From the NCBI GenBank assembly GCA_022497155.1, contig MU385736.1:1-64000 (forward strand): DNA of 64,000 nucleotides. The letters are read 5' to 3'. The position numbers were made by a program, and so were the translations under genes. Shown in pieces: positions 35,206 through 44,918 of the stretch. The notes under the pieces are model-generated. The model saw only the letters and a list, made by a program, of their open reading frames with translations, did not search any database and was not told the DNA's origin. The number at the start of each line of letters is the position of its first letter. Position 1 is the stretch's first letter. Origin of the DNA: Whalleya microplaca (lineage: Eukaryota; Ascomycota; Sordariomycetes; Xylariales; Xylariaceae).

Positions 35206-35801
35206 GCTCACTCTGCGCTATCACCCCATAGTTTCCCATAGTTTGTGCTCATGTCCGCCCTAGAGTGATGAAACGGCGTTATGTTGCTGTCCGCAAGCAG
35301 GGCTTTGTATATTGTGTCAAATGTTGAAATAGACGCAGGTCATGAGTATCATAGTAGTTATTATTAGGAAAGTATCATCAATAGAGTCTAGAGCAGGGAA
35401 GCCTCCTATATATAAGCCACTGCTTGTGGAGCGTCCAGCCACCTGAATTATCAGCCACACATCCCTGCAATCCGTCACTGTCGTTCAGGTCGGGGCCGTG
35501 AATAAGAATTTCCAACCCTGATATTGAACCATCCGTATAACACGGCTTACGCCAACTAGCTCGTGCCGCCCGAAAGTTGGGTAATACTAGGTATGTAACG
35601 AGCAGGTGCTACCATTCTGATATGTGTTTTAAAATAAGCGTTTCGCTGTGGTACCCTTGGTAGGTAATATGGGACTTTCAGTTGATTATATTACTGCTTC
35701 AACGAGGTTCAATAGGGGCTTGCTATAAAAGGATCGCAATAATACACAGTCAGCCGTACAACCAAGAAAGGATGTATTATAGAGATTACTTAGTAGATAG
35801 T
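35206..35801. other. Intergenic, 3' of PKS
   Basis: No gene seen. Contains the PKS 3' side and the sequence after the stop of the neighbouring disrupted gene. Confidence 0.5.
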
Positions 35802-35893
35802 TTAGAGAGTCGAGAAGGTATGTAAAGCTGAATCAGAAACTGATAGTGACTTCAAAGCGGCATAGGCCTGTATTGCCCCTTCAATGCTCTGTA

Positions 35894-36178
35894 CAACCCA
35901 CAAGGATTGGAATTGCTAGTTCGGCGCCAGGCATCAACCTAAGCCGAATATAGTAGTCAGGTATACTTCCCTTAATATTTCTAAGAGAGGTACTGCCAGT
36001 GGGCTGAATTACCCTTCCTAACTGTGGCGAGAAGCATTGACATCTATTGATATCATATGGTGATTTTGGTGGAGAGGAAGTATCTGTCTGTAAATTTTGT
36101 ACGGAAGATACCTACTAACCATTTGTAGTTTAGATTGATGCCTGGCGCTGAACTAGTAATCCCAATCCTTGTGGGTTG
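35894..36178. mobile_element. 285-bp MITE, 44-bp TIRs, TA target duplication
   Basis: Ends begin CAACCCACAAGGATTGG and match over 44 bp at 41 positions (35894-35937 versus reverse complement of 36135-36178). TA flanks both sides (35892-35893, 36179-36180). Excising the element plus one TA restores the host codons CTC ATA CAG AGC ATT, which proves TA duplication. TA duplication fits the Tc1/mariner group. Confidence 0.88.
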
Positions 36179-36291
36179 TATGAGGCCGAACAAGATCGTC
36201 AGGACCAGAACCAGCACAGCTACCCAGAATGTGTACCATTGTACGCCGTTCCTCGGTCATGCCACCATTGCTTCAATGACCGTGGTTCTGC

Positions 36292-36891
36292 CGAAATGGC
36301 TAATTACACGGTGAAATTCGCTAAAAGGACGGTGGTCTAAGCTTCAATTTCTAAATATATCAAAATAGTGGATATACCTACCCCGCGGTACAGTTTATTA
36401 ATAAACGTATGTACCTCCTCTACCACCGCAGACACCTTTATTAGTAATTGACAACTACACACTCTAAAAGCTGCAATTCCTTTAAAACTGCAATAAAATT
36501 CAAGCGCGCTTGTTGCTTTATCTTATCTAATCTTATTTAGCTGTTAACAACAAGGCGATTTTTTTGGATCTAAATTCGATTTTTCAGGGGCAATATAACT
36601 AGATCAACTCCTCCCCCCGACCTCCCTAACCTCCTTAAATGACTCTCTGCTTGCGCCTTAGTAGCAGCAGTAGCTTTATAAGGTCCAGGGAACCGAAGCT
36701 ATCGTCAGCGAAAAGGGTCAAATCAGCGAATTCAGCTATACCCTTGAGATGGATGTTGCAATCAAGGGGGGGAAAATTCAATAGAAAGGGTACATCCATT
36801 TACTAGTTGAAAGTACTGTGGCGTTAGGTAACTAGTCTGAGCATCGACCACCGTCCTTTTAGCCAATTTCACCGTGTAATTAGCCATTTCG
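36292..36891. mobile_element. 600-bp Mutator-like MITE, copy 1
   Basis: Terminal inverted repeats of about 45 bp start CGAAATGGCTAATTACACGG and end at GGACGGTGGTC (36292-36337 and 36846-36891). Perfect 9-bp target duplications TGGTTCTGC flank it (36283-36291, 36892-36900). 9-bp duplications are typical of Mutator-like elements. No transposase frame. The subterminal parts (GATAGTGGATATAC; TAGGTAACTAGTCTGAGCAT) recur in copy 2 at 53981-54466. Confidence 0.88.
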
Positions 36892-38095
36892 TGGTTCTGC
36901 TTCGTCAAACACTTGTTTTAACATCACCAGTCTATCGCGCCAGGCGAAACCTCTCAATTTGTCGGAGATCGGTCTTGAGATGACTACAGTGAGTTGCACG
37001 TTGATCTATACGCGGCATCTTAGATAGCCACTCTCGAGTTTTGCGGTCCGTTGATGGCAGTAGTAGTGCTAATGTCTGTAAGGTTTCTGCTGCTAGGCCT
37101 GCGGGCAGGAGACTGTCCACACTTTGCTGTTATCAGTAATTCTTTCTGTATCATAAACCGGATTATGGGTATGTAACATAGGTATTACCTCTGTCGGTGA
37201 CACTCGAGGAAAGACGCGTGATGAAATATGTGCACCTTCTTGTCATCGTCGGTCAATCTCAAGTGGTCGAGCATGTTGTCGGTCCAGACAATCTCGATGC
37301 CCGCTATCCGGTCGAAGTTCCTCGCCGTGAATGTCTTATCAAGTTTAATTCTATCGTGATCCAGCACCGGCGGTTCACCGAAGTACTCGGTAAGAAACTC
37401 TCTCAGCGACTCCCGCTTCCACTGTATCTCGATGCCGCCAGAGAAGCCGTGCGACCAGCTGCCGCAATCACACATGAGCAGTAGACTCGCTGCCAGATCA
37501 ATGGAATTCTCCAATAGCTCATCTTCGTTATCATGTGGCGTCGTTAGTTTCGACCGTAAGCTCTTTTGGATGCCAGCTTTTTGTACATCATTTTTAAGTT
37601 GTCGAACTACCTACATCGACGATGTCCCGATGCGTTCTCGCCGTAACATGGCGTCCGCCGTTATGCAGTGCCTGAGTGCACTTTTTGCTATAATAAGTCC
37701 AAAAGGCTGCCTGGTTCATGTCTACGCCGCGTAGGCGATGGCAATAGTCACTACCCCAAAGCTCTTTAGAGATCTCTGCTCGGGTTGCCAGGCTGATAGG
37801 GGTCTGTAAAAGACTCGAGTTGATCGTGAAATCCATGCCGGTTCAAGTTGATAGACATTATCCTATGCCAGCTGATGTAGAGCAAAATTCTGCTATTCCC
37901 TTCCTTGCCCTCGCATAATAAATCTTACCACAACGTAACGAGAATAGCTTAACCAATGGCAGTGCAGGTCTAAGCTACTAGCACCTCGGCAAGTCCTTAA
38001 TGTATTAAAGTCGACCTGGTAGGCATTTAGGTAGTCAATGTCGTAGCCCGGAACAATTTCAATCCAAGCCGGGGTGATGTAAACCGAGGTCGATA

Positions 38096-38667
38096 CCGAT
38101 AGCAACGACTATTGTGATGAAGATACGTTCAGTTTCGACAGCGATAGCGACCAGGAAATTGAGTTTGCATCTGACGAGACTTTTACGCCTCCCACGTATG
38201 ATTTACAGCAAGATAATCCAAGTCAAGCCCAATTGAAAACGTTAGAAAAGGGAAAAGAACGCGCCATCTACTATCACGATAGCAGTCCCACAATCATCAG
38301 CACACCTGAGGGGCGTATAACAAACTATGAGACCCATTCAACTCGAATCCCTTTACTAAATGAAAAGAAGGTCAACTATAACGGGGAAATCATTCTCCTC
38401 CCACAACGCAGTCCGGGGGCTGGGCTTGACTTTGCCCTCCTTGAAGTGATTGATTCCAACCATGGGGCTGAGAATACCGTGTTATTGGCACCCGATAGGC
38501 CGTCTCGACTCTTGATAAACTCACTCGCAACCCCTAATCTAGAAGATAGGTGTCTCACTCCCATCCTCGCGATCACATCACGCGGCAATATCCCGGGGAC
38601 ACTATTGGAGACGCCGATATGTACGGACACCAGGCGACAAATGCTTTCACAAGATGCTTTCAGCTAG
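38096..38667 (+). pseudogene. N-terminal part of a GDCGSW-motif protein, frameshifted from the next frame
   Basis: Open on the plus strand from about 38096 (no ATG seen; an upstream exon or loss of the start is possible) to TAG at 38667. It begins with an acidic Asp/Ser-rich stretch, then INYE-like and NGEIILLPQRSP, and GLDFALLEVIDSN at 38420-38460. Its family partner sequence (LERGDCGSWVID...) is found immediately after in the +1 frame, where the PNG1-like open frame starts. A 13-bp near-duplication at 38641-38666 accounts for the shift. DFALLEV plus GDCGSW resembles the Asp and nucleophile motifs of trypsin-fold (PA clan) proteases with Cys in place of Ser; this fold is my inference. Confidence 0.55.
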
Positions 38668-40075
38668 CTTCCACAGTTCGCTCGAAAGGGGAGACTGCGG
38701 TTCATGGGTCATTGACACCAAATTGGGAGTACTGTATGGTCATGTCGTCGCGGGTGATCTTAACTCACATACCACTTTGATACTACCGTTTGATGATATT
38801 TTCAAACATATCAGGACGAGCATGGGATCTTTACCTGAGTTCCCTATCACGAACGTAACGGATATGTCTCCATCTCCCAGTATGGAGCATGTCCATATAG
38901 GTGGAACCACGATGTCTATTCTATCAGAAATAGAGGGTGCAAGTAAGCCAGGATATGAAACCTCAGACCCAGAGTGGACTAGAGACTTGCGCCAACGTTT
39001 CGAACAAACGATGCTAAACGAGAAGAAAAAGGAGGATGACCCTACACATCCGCGTGAAGCGACATTCCATAACCAAAGCAAGGGCACGATCGCTGACTTG
39101 GTAGAGCCTTGTCGAAGTAGCTCAAGCTATCCAGGGTTAGAATCTCCACATCATTTGAGCCTATCTGCGGACAATCTATCAGCCCTAGATAGCGAGTCGC
39201 CAACGTTCCTTGCTTTCATCGTCTCAGTATATCAGATTCCAATGAAATGGGAAAACCCACTTTTGCGATTCAGAGCGATGCAAAAGGTCCCGCTGGCTCA
39301 ATTTCAGGAGAAGGCCGGGGACGACATATCCATGTTCGAGTCTACTACGGGCTTGGAAACTGTTTCCGCGTGGGGTTTCAAAGACTATGTGGTGCGTGCC
39401 ATGATGCTTTGGTTCAAGATTAGCTTCTTCTCTTGGGTCAGTGATAGTCCGCCCTGTAAACGTTGCTCAAATCCCACCGTGTTCTGTGGCAATGTTTTGC
39501 GGACTCCCAACGAGAGTGCTCAGAGAGCGATGCATGTTGAACAATATATACGCACAGAATCAGGATGTGGTGCAATACAGAGATTCCCTCGGTACTCTGA
39601 CCCGGGGTTGCTGATGGAGGTCAGACAGGGCCGAGCGGGTGAATCAGCTAATTGTTTCGGCGCATTATGCCGTGCATTCGGCTACCGTGTCCGGTGGATT
39701 TGGAGCGACGAGCACGCCTGGTTAGAAATCTACTCGGAACATGCACATAGATGGGTACATGCCGACCCAGTTGAAGGCGTGTGGGATAACCCTCTCCTGT
39801 ATACCGAAAGCCAGGGAAGGACTATATCATCCTGTATTGCGTTCTCGACTGATGGCGTGGTTGACGTCACGCCACGGTACCTACGGCGATCGGATCTCGC
39901 TTTGGAGTATAACATTCTCTCTGGAGAGGAGCTTTCTCGCATTTCCCATGGATTGACGGCCGATGTTGACGACGAGATGAACGAGCAAGACAGAAATCAA
40001 CTCAGGCACGCTGATATTGTTGAGCAAACCGAGCCTGAGGGATCACTGACCTCGGTTGTTGATGAAGTTGATTGA
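38654..40075 (+). CDS. PNG1-like transglutaminase-fold protein, catalytic Cys missing, with GDCGSW region at its N-terminus
   Basis: 473 residues, no intron. Residues 1-60 carry GDCGSWVIDTKLGVLYGHVV, a motif of uncharacterised fungal proteins. Residues about 190-440 match filamentous-fungal PNG1: MKWENPLL, VVRAMMLWFKISFFSWV, SPPCKRCSNPT, RFPRYSDPGLLMEVRQGR, ANCFGALCRAFGYRVRWIW, HRWVHADPVEGVWDNPLLY, AFSTDGVVDVTPRY. PNG1 normally removes N-glycans from misfolded glycoproteins through a Cys-His-Asp triad. Here GRCGEWAN has become GRAGESAN (Ala codon at 39635) while His (39713) and Asp remain, and one zinc Cys is lost. Neurospora crassa PNG1 is known to be acatalytic too. This copy is more diverged and is probably a paralogue. 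The upstream frameshift means the intact ancestral protein was longer. It may be a pseudoenzyme or a decaying gene. Confidence 0.7.
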   Translation: MLSASFHSSLERGDCGSWVIDTKLGVLYGHVVAGDLNSHTTLILPFDDIFKHIRTSMGSLPEFPITNVTDMSPSPSMEHVHIGGTTMSILSEIEGASKPGYETSDPEWTRDLRQRFEQTMLNEKKKEDDPTHPREATFHNQSKGTIADLVEPCRSSSSYPGLESPHHLSLSADNLSALDSESPTFLAFIVSVYQIPMKWENPLLRFRAMQKVPLAQFQEKAGDDISMFESTTGLETVSAWGFKDYVVRAMMLWFKISFFSWVSDSPPCKRCSNPTVFCGNVLRTPNESAQRAMHVEQYIRTESGCGAIQRFPRYSDPGLLMEVRQGRAGESANCFGALCRAFGYRVRWIWSDEHAWLEIYSEHAHRWVHADPVEGVWDNPLLYTESQGRTISSCIAFSTDGVVDVTPRYLRRSDLALEYNILSGEELSRISHGLTADVDDEMNEQDRNQLRHADIVEQTEPEGSLTSVVDEVD

Positions 40076-40245
40076 GCCATTTTTGAGTCTGGTCTGGATA
40101 TGATAGCCTCAGAACTTAGTGGGCAGGTGACATTTTGACAAAGGATATATATGGTGAGTACATAAGGGATGTACCCTGACCCTACATCGAATTATATGTT
40201 TATTCTGTTATAACAAATGAGGAGGTCTTACTAGGAGAATGGCTA

Positions 40246-40746
40246 TCAACATTTATCTTGCCTCCCCTTGCCTGTCCAAATGGCCTGATCTCTCACAAAC
40301 ACTTCCTTACGCCATACATAACCCTCGTGCCCCTTGCATTTCTCCCAGACCTCACGAAAAATCTCGCTGGCAGCCTCCTTCTCTTCCTTGTCCTTGTGTG
40401 TTGTGCTCTTTGGAAGCGCCTCCCGCGTTCCTTTCTGATACTTCCTGCCCCCAGCGTGATTGGCATAGCGCTTTGCGCGGGTCATACCCATCTGGATGAA
40501 CTTGCGCGTCATGTCCATACCGACGAAGTCATCCTGCCGATCAAACTCCTCGAACTTTAGGTAAAGATCAGAGGCACTCTTCCGAGCAATTGGGACCGTC
40601 CTGAAGCGCCAGAGCGGCAAGAGTGCCGATTTGTACGGCTCAAATGTTAGGACTCCTTGCTCTCCTCGACCGATGCGGTACTTCATCCATTCGTCGCGAG
40701 ATAGTGATTTAATCAGGGGCTCTGCTTTTGCTATGTGTCCGCTCAT
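40246..40746 (-). CDS. DUF4385 family protein
   Basis: 166 residues, one exon, from ATG at 40746. Residues about 22-100 contain the DUF4385 core: KYRIGRGEQGVLTFEPYKS, LLPLWRFRTVPIARKSA, DFVGMDMTRKFIQMGMTRAK and RYANHAGGRKY, followed by a charged, probably helical C-terminus (EIFREVWEKCKGHEGY). Function unknown; the family occurs in bacteria, viruses and fungi. No signal peptide or membrane helix. It is divergent from the NADAR gene with 561 bp between start codons, and convergent with the PNG1-like gene (170 bp between stops). Confidence 0.85.
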   Translation of the reverse strand: MSGHIAKAEPLIKSLSRDEWMKYRIGRGEQGVLTFEPYKSALLPLWRFRTVPIARKSASDLYLKFEEFDRQDDFVGMDMTRKFIQMGMTRAKRYANHAGGRKYQKGTREALPKSTTHKDKEEKEAASEIFREVWEKCKGHEGYVWRKEVFVRDQAIWTGKGRQDKC

Positions 40747-41307
40747 GCTACATTACTTGATCTGGCGTTGTATTCGGTGGAATGAAAATGCATCAACGAA
40801 ATGGACGCACTTACATATGTAGTAATTGATATAGTTGCGCTTCATGATGTCATTAAAACCGTCGACCCCTTTCTCTCATACGCTAAATTCAGTAAACTCA
40901 TTGTCTACCAGAACCATCCCCATGCGCCGTACGTCGAAAGTCTTTTCTTTGAAATGAAACGTATTCAGTGTAATCGGAATGACTGTATACCGTTATTGCA
41001 TACAATAATGCATACGGGGTGTAAAGCTTCCATAATGAAAGTTTCGGGATCTGAAAATAGCGTCCTTAGCAGCATACGCAACCCACAACCGTATTTTCGC
41101 TATGGCCTCGTCCTATGGTGAATTTCGAACTTTATATCGTCAAACAGTCTACCTATTTAAGAGGTAAGCATCCGTCAGTTGCGTTAGCCACTTGACTGTT
41201 TTCTTGTCCACGAATCTCTCGCAATTATACAAACGAATCAACATATCTCTCTCGTCCGTACAAAAGAATCGACACACACCTATAACACCCCCAAAAATAC
41301 GAGAACA
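40747..41307. promoter_or_regulatory. Divergent promoter between DUF4385 and NADAR genes
   Basis: 561 bp, AT-leaning. A 106-codon open frame at 40801-41121 inside it shows no motif and is treated as noise. Confidence 0.4.
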
Positions 41308-41937
41308 ATGAAATCGAAACGTCATACCGGCAAGGCCACGCAAACACCTACAGTTTCCATCAAATCAACTGGTGGAAATGACGGGCCCCTATTCTTCTTT
41401 AAGCCCAACGAAGCCCACGGCGAGTTCTGCCAATGGTATCCGGCCATATTTACCGTCAGCAAAACCGAGATGTCTAGGCTCATTGGACACCCCGTCGACG
41501 AGGACGACCCCGAAGGCTGGCAGCCGATATATTTCAATTGCGCCGAGCAATTCATGATGTACTGCCAAGCCGGCCGATTTCATGATACAGAAACCCAAAA
41601 GCTCATCCTCGCCACCCACGACCCAAAGGAACAGAAGCGACTAGCCCGCTTGACGAAAGGTTTCTGTTCAGCCAGCTGGGACGAGGTTAAGAGCCCTATC
41701 GTGGTCGCCGGAAACCTGGCCAAATTTGGGCAAAACATTCAATTAAAAAAGCTTCTACTAGATACGGGCGACCGAATACTAGCCGAAGCAGCTTCCCTGG
41801 ACCGAGTATGGGGCATTGGTTTTACTGCTCAAGAAGCGATGGCGGGTCAGAATCCGCAGCGTTGGGGAGAGAATAGATTAGGAAAGGCGCTGATGGAAGT
41901 GAGGGAGCGTTTACGGGAGGAAACACTGATTGAGTGA
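41308..41937 (+). CDS. NADAR domain protein (DUF1768, YbiA-like)
   Basis: 209 residues, one exon. A basic Ser/Thr-rich N-terminus (about 25 residues) precedes the NADAR domain (about 28-205): FFFKPNEAHGEFCQWYPAIF, then NCAEQFMMYCQAGRF, KLILATHDPKEQKRLARL, FCSASWDEVKSPIVVAGNLAKF, RVWGIGF and RWGENRLGKALMEVRERL. The conserved Glu/Trp/Asn positions of the N-glycosidase-like pocket appear intact. YbiA-type members act on riboflavin-pathway intermediates, and some NADAR proteins remove ADP-ribose from guanine in DNA; which applies here cannot be read from sequence. Complete by length. Confidence 0.9.
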   Translation: MKSKRHTGKATQTPTVSIKSTGGNDGPLFFFKPNEAHGEFCQWYPAIFTVSKTEMSRLIGHPVDEDDPEGWQPIYFNCAEQFMMYCQAGRFHDTETQKLILATHDPKEQKRLARLTKGFCSASWDEVKSPIVVAGNLAKFGQNIQLKKLLLDTGDRILAEAASLDRVWGIGFTAQEAMAGQNPQRWGENRLGKALMEVRERLREETLIE

Positions 41938-42642
41938 TTAGATGGTGTGTTACCTATATATCGGCTCGCGATATTAAATCAGTGCCATTGTGGACAGACT
42001 TCCAATAGCGACATCGATCATGCTACCTCGAATTTGATGATGGGTGTGAGGATCATAGTGGCTTGAATGCTGTAGGGTGAGGCTACAGGGGACAGAGCCC
42101 CCTTTATATATCTCCGCAATCGTCTTGCGATAAAATATCCAATAATACACACAAAATTGAAACTTACTTTGGGCCCGTTGGGAAAGACATGAGATACATA
42201 TGTCCTAATACTATAGATAGCAATTATTCAACGCCAATATTTGATCGCATTATATCCGTCGAGTACTGCTCATAATACAATGCCTTAAAAGCGGTTGACT
42301 GTCACATTTGAAGGACGAAGGCACTCGAGGCGCAATCTTCTTGTATTGGACAGTATATACTCCCGATGGACACCATCTATTACAAACATGCGGTATCTAG
42401 TTGATCCTCTTTCACATATAGTGTACACATATTATTTTGGTACAAAAGGACTCATTTCTCGTCTAGCTCCAACCTCGAATAGTACCACAATGCATCAAAC
42501 TCCGAGATAACGCCAAGCAATGCTGCAGTCGAGTGAAGATGAATTTTAGTTTCCCCCAGAAGCGTAAACAGACCTAGCAAGTGGCTTGGCCTGGCTTCCG
42601 CAAACAGTCCCATACTCCAAGGCCAATAGTGTCACTCGCCCA
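41938..42642. other. Intergenic between NADAR and PAM16
   Basis: Convergent 3' ends. No gene or structured repeat seen; the 71-codon open frame at 42295-42510 has no motif. Confidence 0.5.
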
Positions 42643-43176
42643 CTACCGGTCCTTATACACCTTGGGCTTCCAGCCCTCCTTTATCGCGGCCTCTTGCGCC
42701 GCCTTCTCCATAGCCGGCCTCACCTCGGCCTCTATCCGCTCCCTCGCCCTCAGCACTTTGCTCTGCAGGTAGAAGCTGCCGCCGTTCTGGGGGTCGTTGA
42801 CGTCAAAGAGCTTCTTGAAGCGGGCCAGGACCTCCTCCATGTTGGCGTGGCCGCCCTGCGGCGGCTTGACGTTCAGGATCTTGCAGGCCTCGTCCATGGT
42901 CATGCCGCTCGAGAGGCTGGCGCGCGCGGTCGGCGCGTTCGGGTTGATCTTGGCCTGCGCGCGGGCATATTCACCCGTTGCTTGCGCTTGCTTCCACGCC
43001 TCGGAAAAGGCGCGGCCGAGCACGCGGCTGCCGGTGACGACGATCTGGGTTATGATGCGGTGCGCCTAGGGGTGAGTGTCAGCGAAGAGTTCGGTGGCGC
43101 ATTGGCCGGCTCTCGCCGGAAGCTAGGTATATGATGATGTACACATAGGGAGGGAATGCGGTTGCGGACGTACCAT
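42643..43176 (-). CDS. PAM16: Mitochondrial import motor subunit Pam16/Tim16
   Basis: Exon 1 is only the start codon (43174-43176). After a 108-bp intron (GTACGT donor, CCCTAG acceptor), exon 2 (43065-42643) supplies the rest, 141 residues in total. It begins MAHRIITQIVVTGSRVLGRA, a hydrophobic import-type N-terminus. The J-like domain follows: MTMDEACKILNVKP, NMEEVLARFKKLFDVNDPQN (a degenerate HPD, as in all Pam16) and GGSFYLQSKVLRARERIEAE. Pam16 pairs with the J-protein Pam18 at the TIM23 channel and restrains its stimulation of mtHsp70. Length and motifs are normal. The last 20 residues (AIKEGWKPKVYKDR) are the usual basic fungal tail. Confidence 0.95.
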
Positions 43177-43912
43177 CTTTGCCAATTAGTAAAAATTCAA
43201 ATTGAGCAACTACACCGACTGCGAAGTGTAGGCTCAAGCGTTACAGGGAGCGACGTGAACTCGATGGTAGACCAGCGAGGCCTTTTTCGTTGAGGAGAGA
43301 AAGCTGTCGCAACTGAAAATTGTCTCTTGATAATGGACCGATTGACCGATTAGATTAGAACAGAGGTGGAACCGTACTAAAGCCGTGCCCTTGCCGGAGT
43401 TTAGCATGCCGCTCCTCCGACATTGAACCGCGTTGAACCGCCACTCCCCGTCCAGCTGTTCGGTTGAGCCTTATTATGTAATGCAGCAGTGCAGGTGGAC
43501 CCATCAGTAAACTGCATGTACATGTACCTAGGTACACGATTACCTAAGTCTTCCCCAGTTCCACCCACTCACTTCCACTAGCCACAAAGGCTGATGCAGG
43601 GGAAGCTCCAGCCACAGCAACTCTACTTCTATTTTCTGCTTGAGCTTTGGTGGCGCCACAATCGGTGAAGACACATTCATTCTGGATTTCCATCCACCAA
43701 AAGTTATTAGTTGAACGTGCACCTTCGTTACGCCACGTAGCTTATCAACTTCACTTCCTCCTTTATCTCTGAATTCGAGACTTCTGAATCCGCACGCAAG
43801 ACTTAATAAACCACATCTGCTCTTCCCGTTCTCTCAGTACCCTATCCGTACCAGTCAATACCAGTCAATACAGGCCAGGTAGCTCAGCTTTCGACCACCG
43901 ATCTACACAAAC
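43177..43912. promoter_or_regulatory. Divergent promoter region of PAM16 and YIP1
   Basis: 736 bp between divergent start codons. Contains short pyrimidine runs and a direct repeat ACCAGTCAAT(A)C near 43850-43870 close to the YIP1 start. Confidence 0.4.
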
Positions 43913-44918
43913 ATGTCGCAATACTACGGCGCACCTCCGAATCAGTATGCCGGTGGTGCAGCATCGGCGCAAAATCTCCAGTTCTATCCCTCCTCATACT
44001 CGCCCGGTGTACCCGGCCAACCGACATCTGCACAACCGTATGGTTACGGCGCACCACCACCCGGGCCTGCTGGATACGGAGGCTTTGGCGGCGGCGCACC
44101 TGGTGTGAGTGGAAGGATGGGCGAACAAGGTGGACTACGGACAGGCTGGATTGCTGCTTTTTCAACAGAAGGATACGATGGGGAGCCGCCATTACTTGAA
44201 GAGCTAGGTGTCAACTTCGGTCACATCCAGATGAAGGTAAGCCCAGTAGCTGGATTTTATCCCCGTCCTGCAAGGTGTAATAGCACTAATGGTATTTCTC
44301 TAGACCTTAGCAGTCCTGAATCCCTTTGTCCGAATCGACCAACACATTATGGACGACTCAGATCTCGCAGGTCCTATACTCTTCTTCCTCCTCTTCGGCA
44401 CCTTTCTGCTCTTCAGCGGCAAGGTACACTTCGGATACATCTACGGACTAGCAGTTATGGGATCCATTGCGTTGCACACGATTCTATCGCTGATGTCGCC
44501 CGATGACCCAACCTCGCCCTCACCTTCGCATGCAGCGCCGGCATACTCGTCTGGTCCCGCCTACCCCGGTGACCCCAGCGCGGCCGATGCCAGCCAGTCC
44601 AAGGGGCACTTAAGCAGCAACCTGACATTCGCAAGGAGCGCGAGCGTGCTTGGGTACTGTCTCTTGCCTCTGGTCATGACGAGTCTAGTGGGCATCGTCA
44701 TGCCGATGGATGGGCCGTTGGGCTACATCCTGACGAGTGCGGCGATTGTCTGGTGTACGACAAGCGCGAGTGGCATGTTCTGTGTGGTGGGTAGAATGAG
44801 GCAGATGAGAGTCTTGGTCGCGTACCCACTAATGCTGTTCTACGTCGGCTTTGGCATTATGAGCATCTTCAGCAGTCGAGGATCAGGAAGTTTGGGACAG
44901 GCAGCCGGTGTGTCGTGA
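43913..44918 (+). CDS. YIP1: YIP1 family Golgi/ER membrane protein
   Basis: Exons 43913-44236 and 44304-44918 (67-bp intron, phase 0) give 312 residues. The cytosolic N-terminus is Gln/Tyr/Gly/Pro-rich (MSQYYGAPPNQYAGG...), then PPLLEELGVNFGHIQMK, the motif that precedes the Yip1 domain. The domain begins TLAVLNPF and includes DDSDLAGPILFFLLFGTFLL, SIALHTILSL, a central cytosolic loop of Ser/Pro/Ala, VLGYCLLPLV (the conserved GY(C)LLP), and two more C-terminal helices, for about five in all. Yip1 proteins bind Rab GTPases (Ypt1, Ypt31) and Yif1 in COPII vesicle formation. Length and order are normal for filamentous fungi. Confidence 0.93.

Larger units (their letters stand above)
35802..37836 (-). 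pseudogene. Conserved fungal membrane-anchored protein, disrupted by two TIR elements
   Basis: Minus-strand remains begin with MDFTINSSLLQTPISLATRA at 37836 and continue through ENSIDLAASLLLMCD, FTARNFDRIAGIEIVWTDN, DHLRLTDDDKKVHIFHHASF, GLAAETLQTLALLLPSTD, LKTDLRQIERF, LVMLKQVFDEAEPR, QWWHDR, NGVQWYTFWVAVLVLVLTI (one C-terminal membrane helix) and IEGAIQAYAAL, ending at TAA 35802. I know this as an uncharacterised protein family widespread in filamentous ascomycetes, often in subtelomeric or repeat-rich DNA. At least three frameshifts are present (near 37608, 36937 and 36230). A 600-bp element sits after EPR and a 285-bp element inside the last helix. Removing each with one target copy rejoins the reading frame locally, so the insertions are real and precise. 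Confidence 0.8.

Noticed and set aside
35894..36178. Possible intron or riboswitch-like hairpin in the disrupted gene
   Set aside because: The TA duplication and 44-bp TIRs show a transposable element; no GT-AG boundaries.
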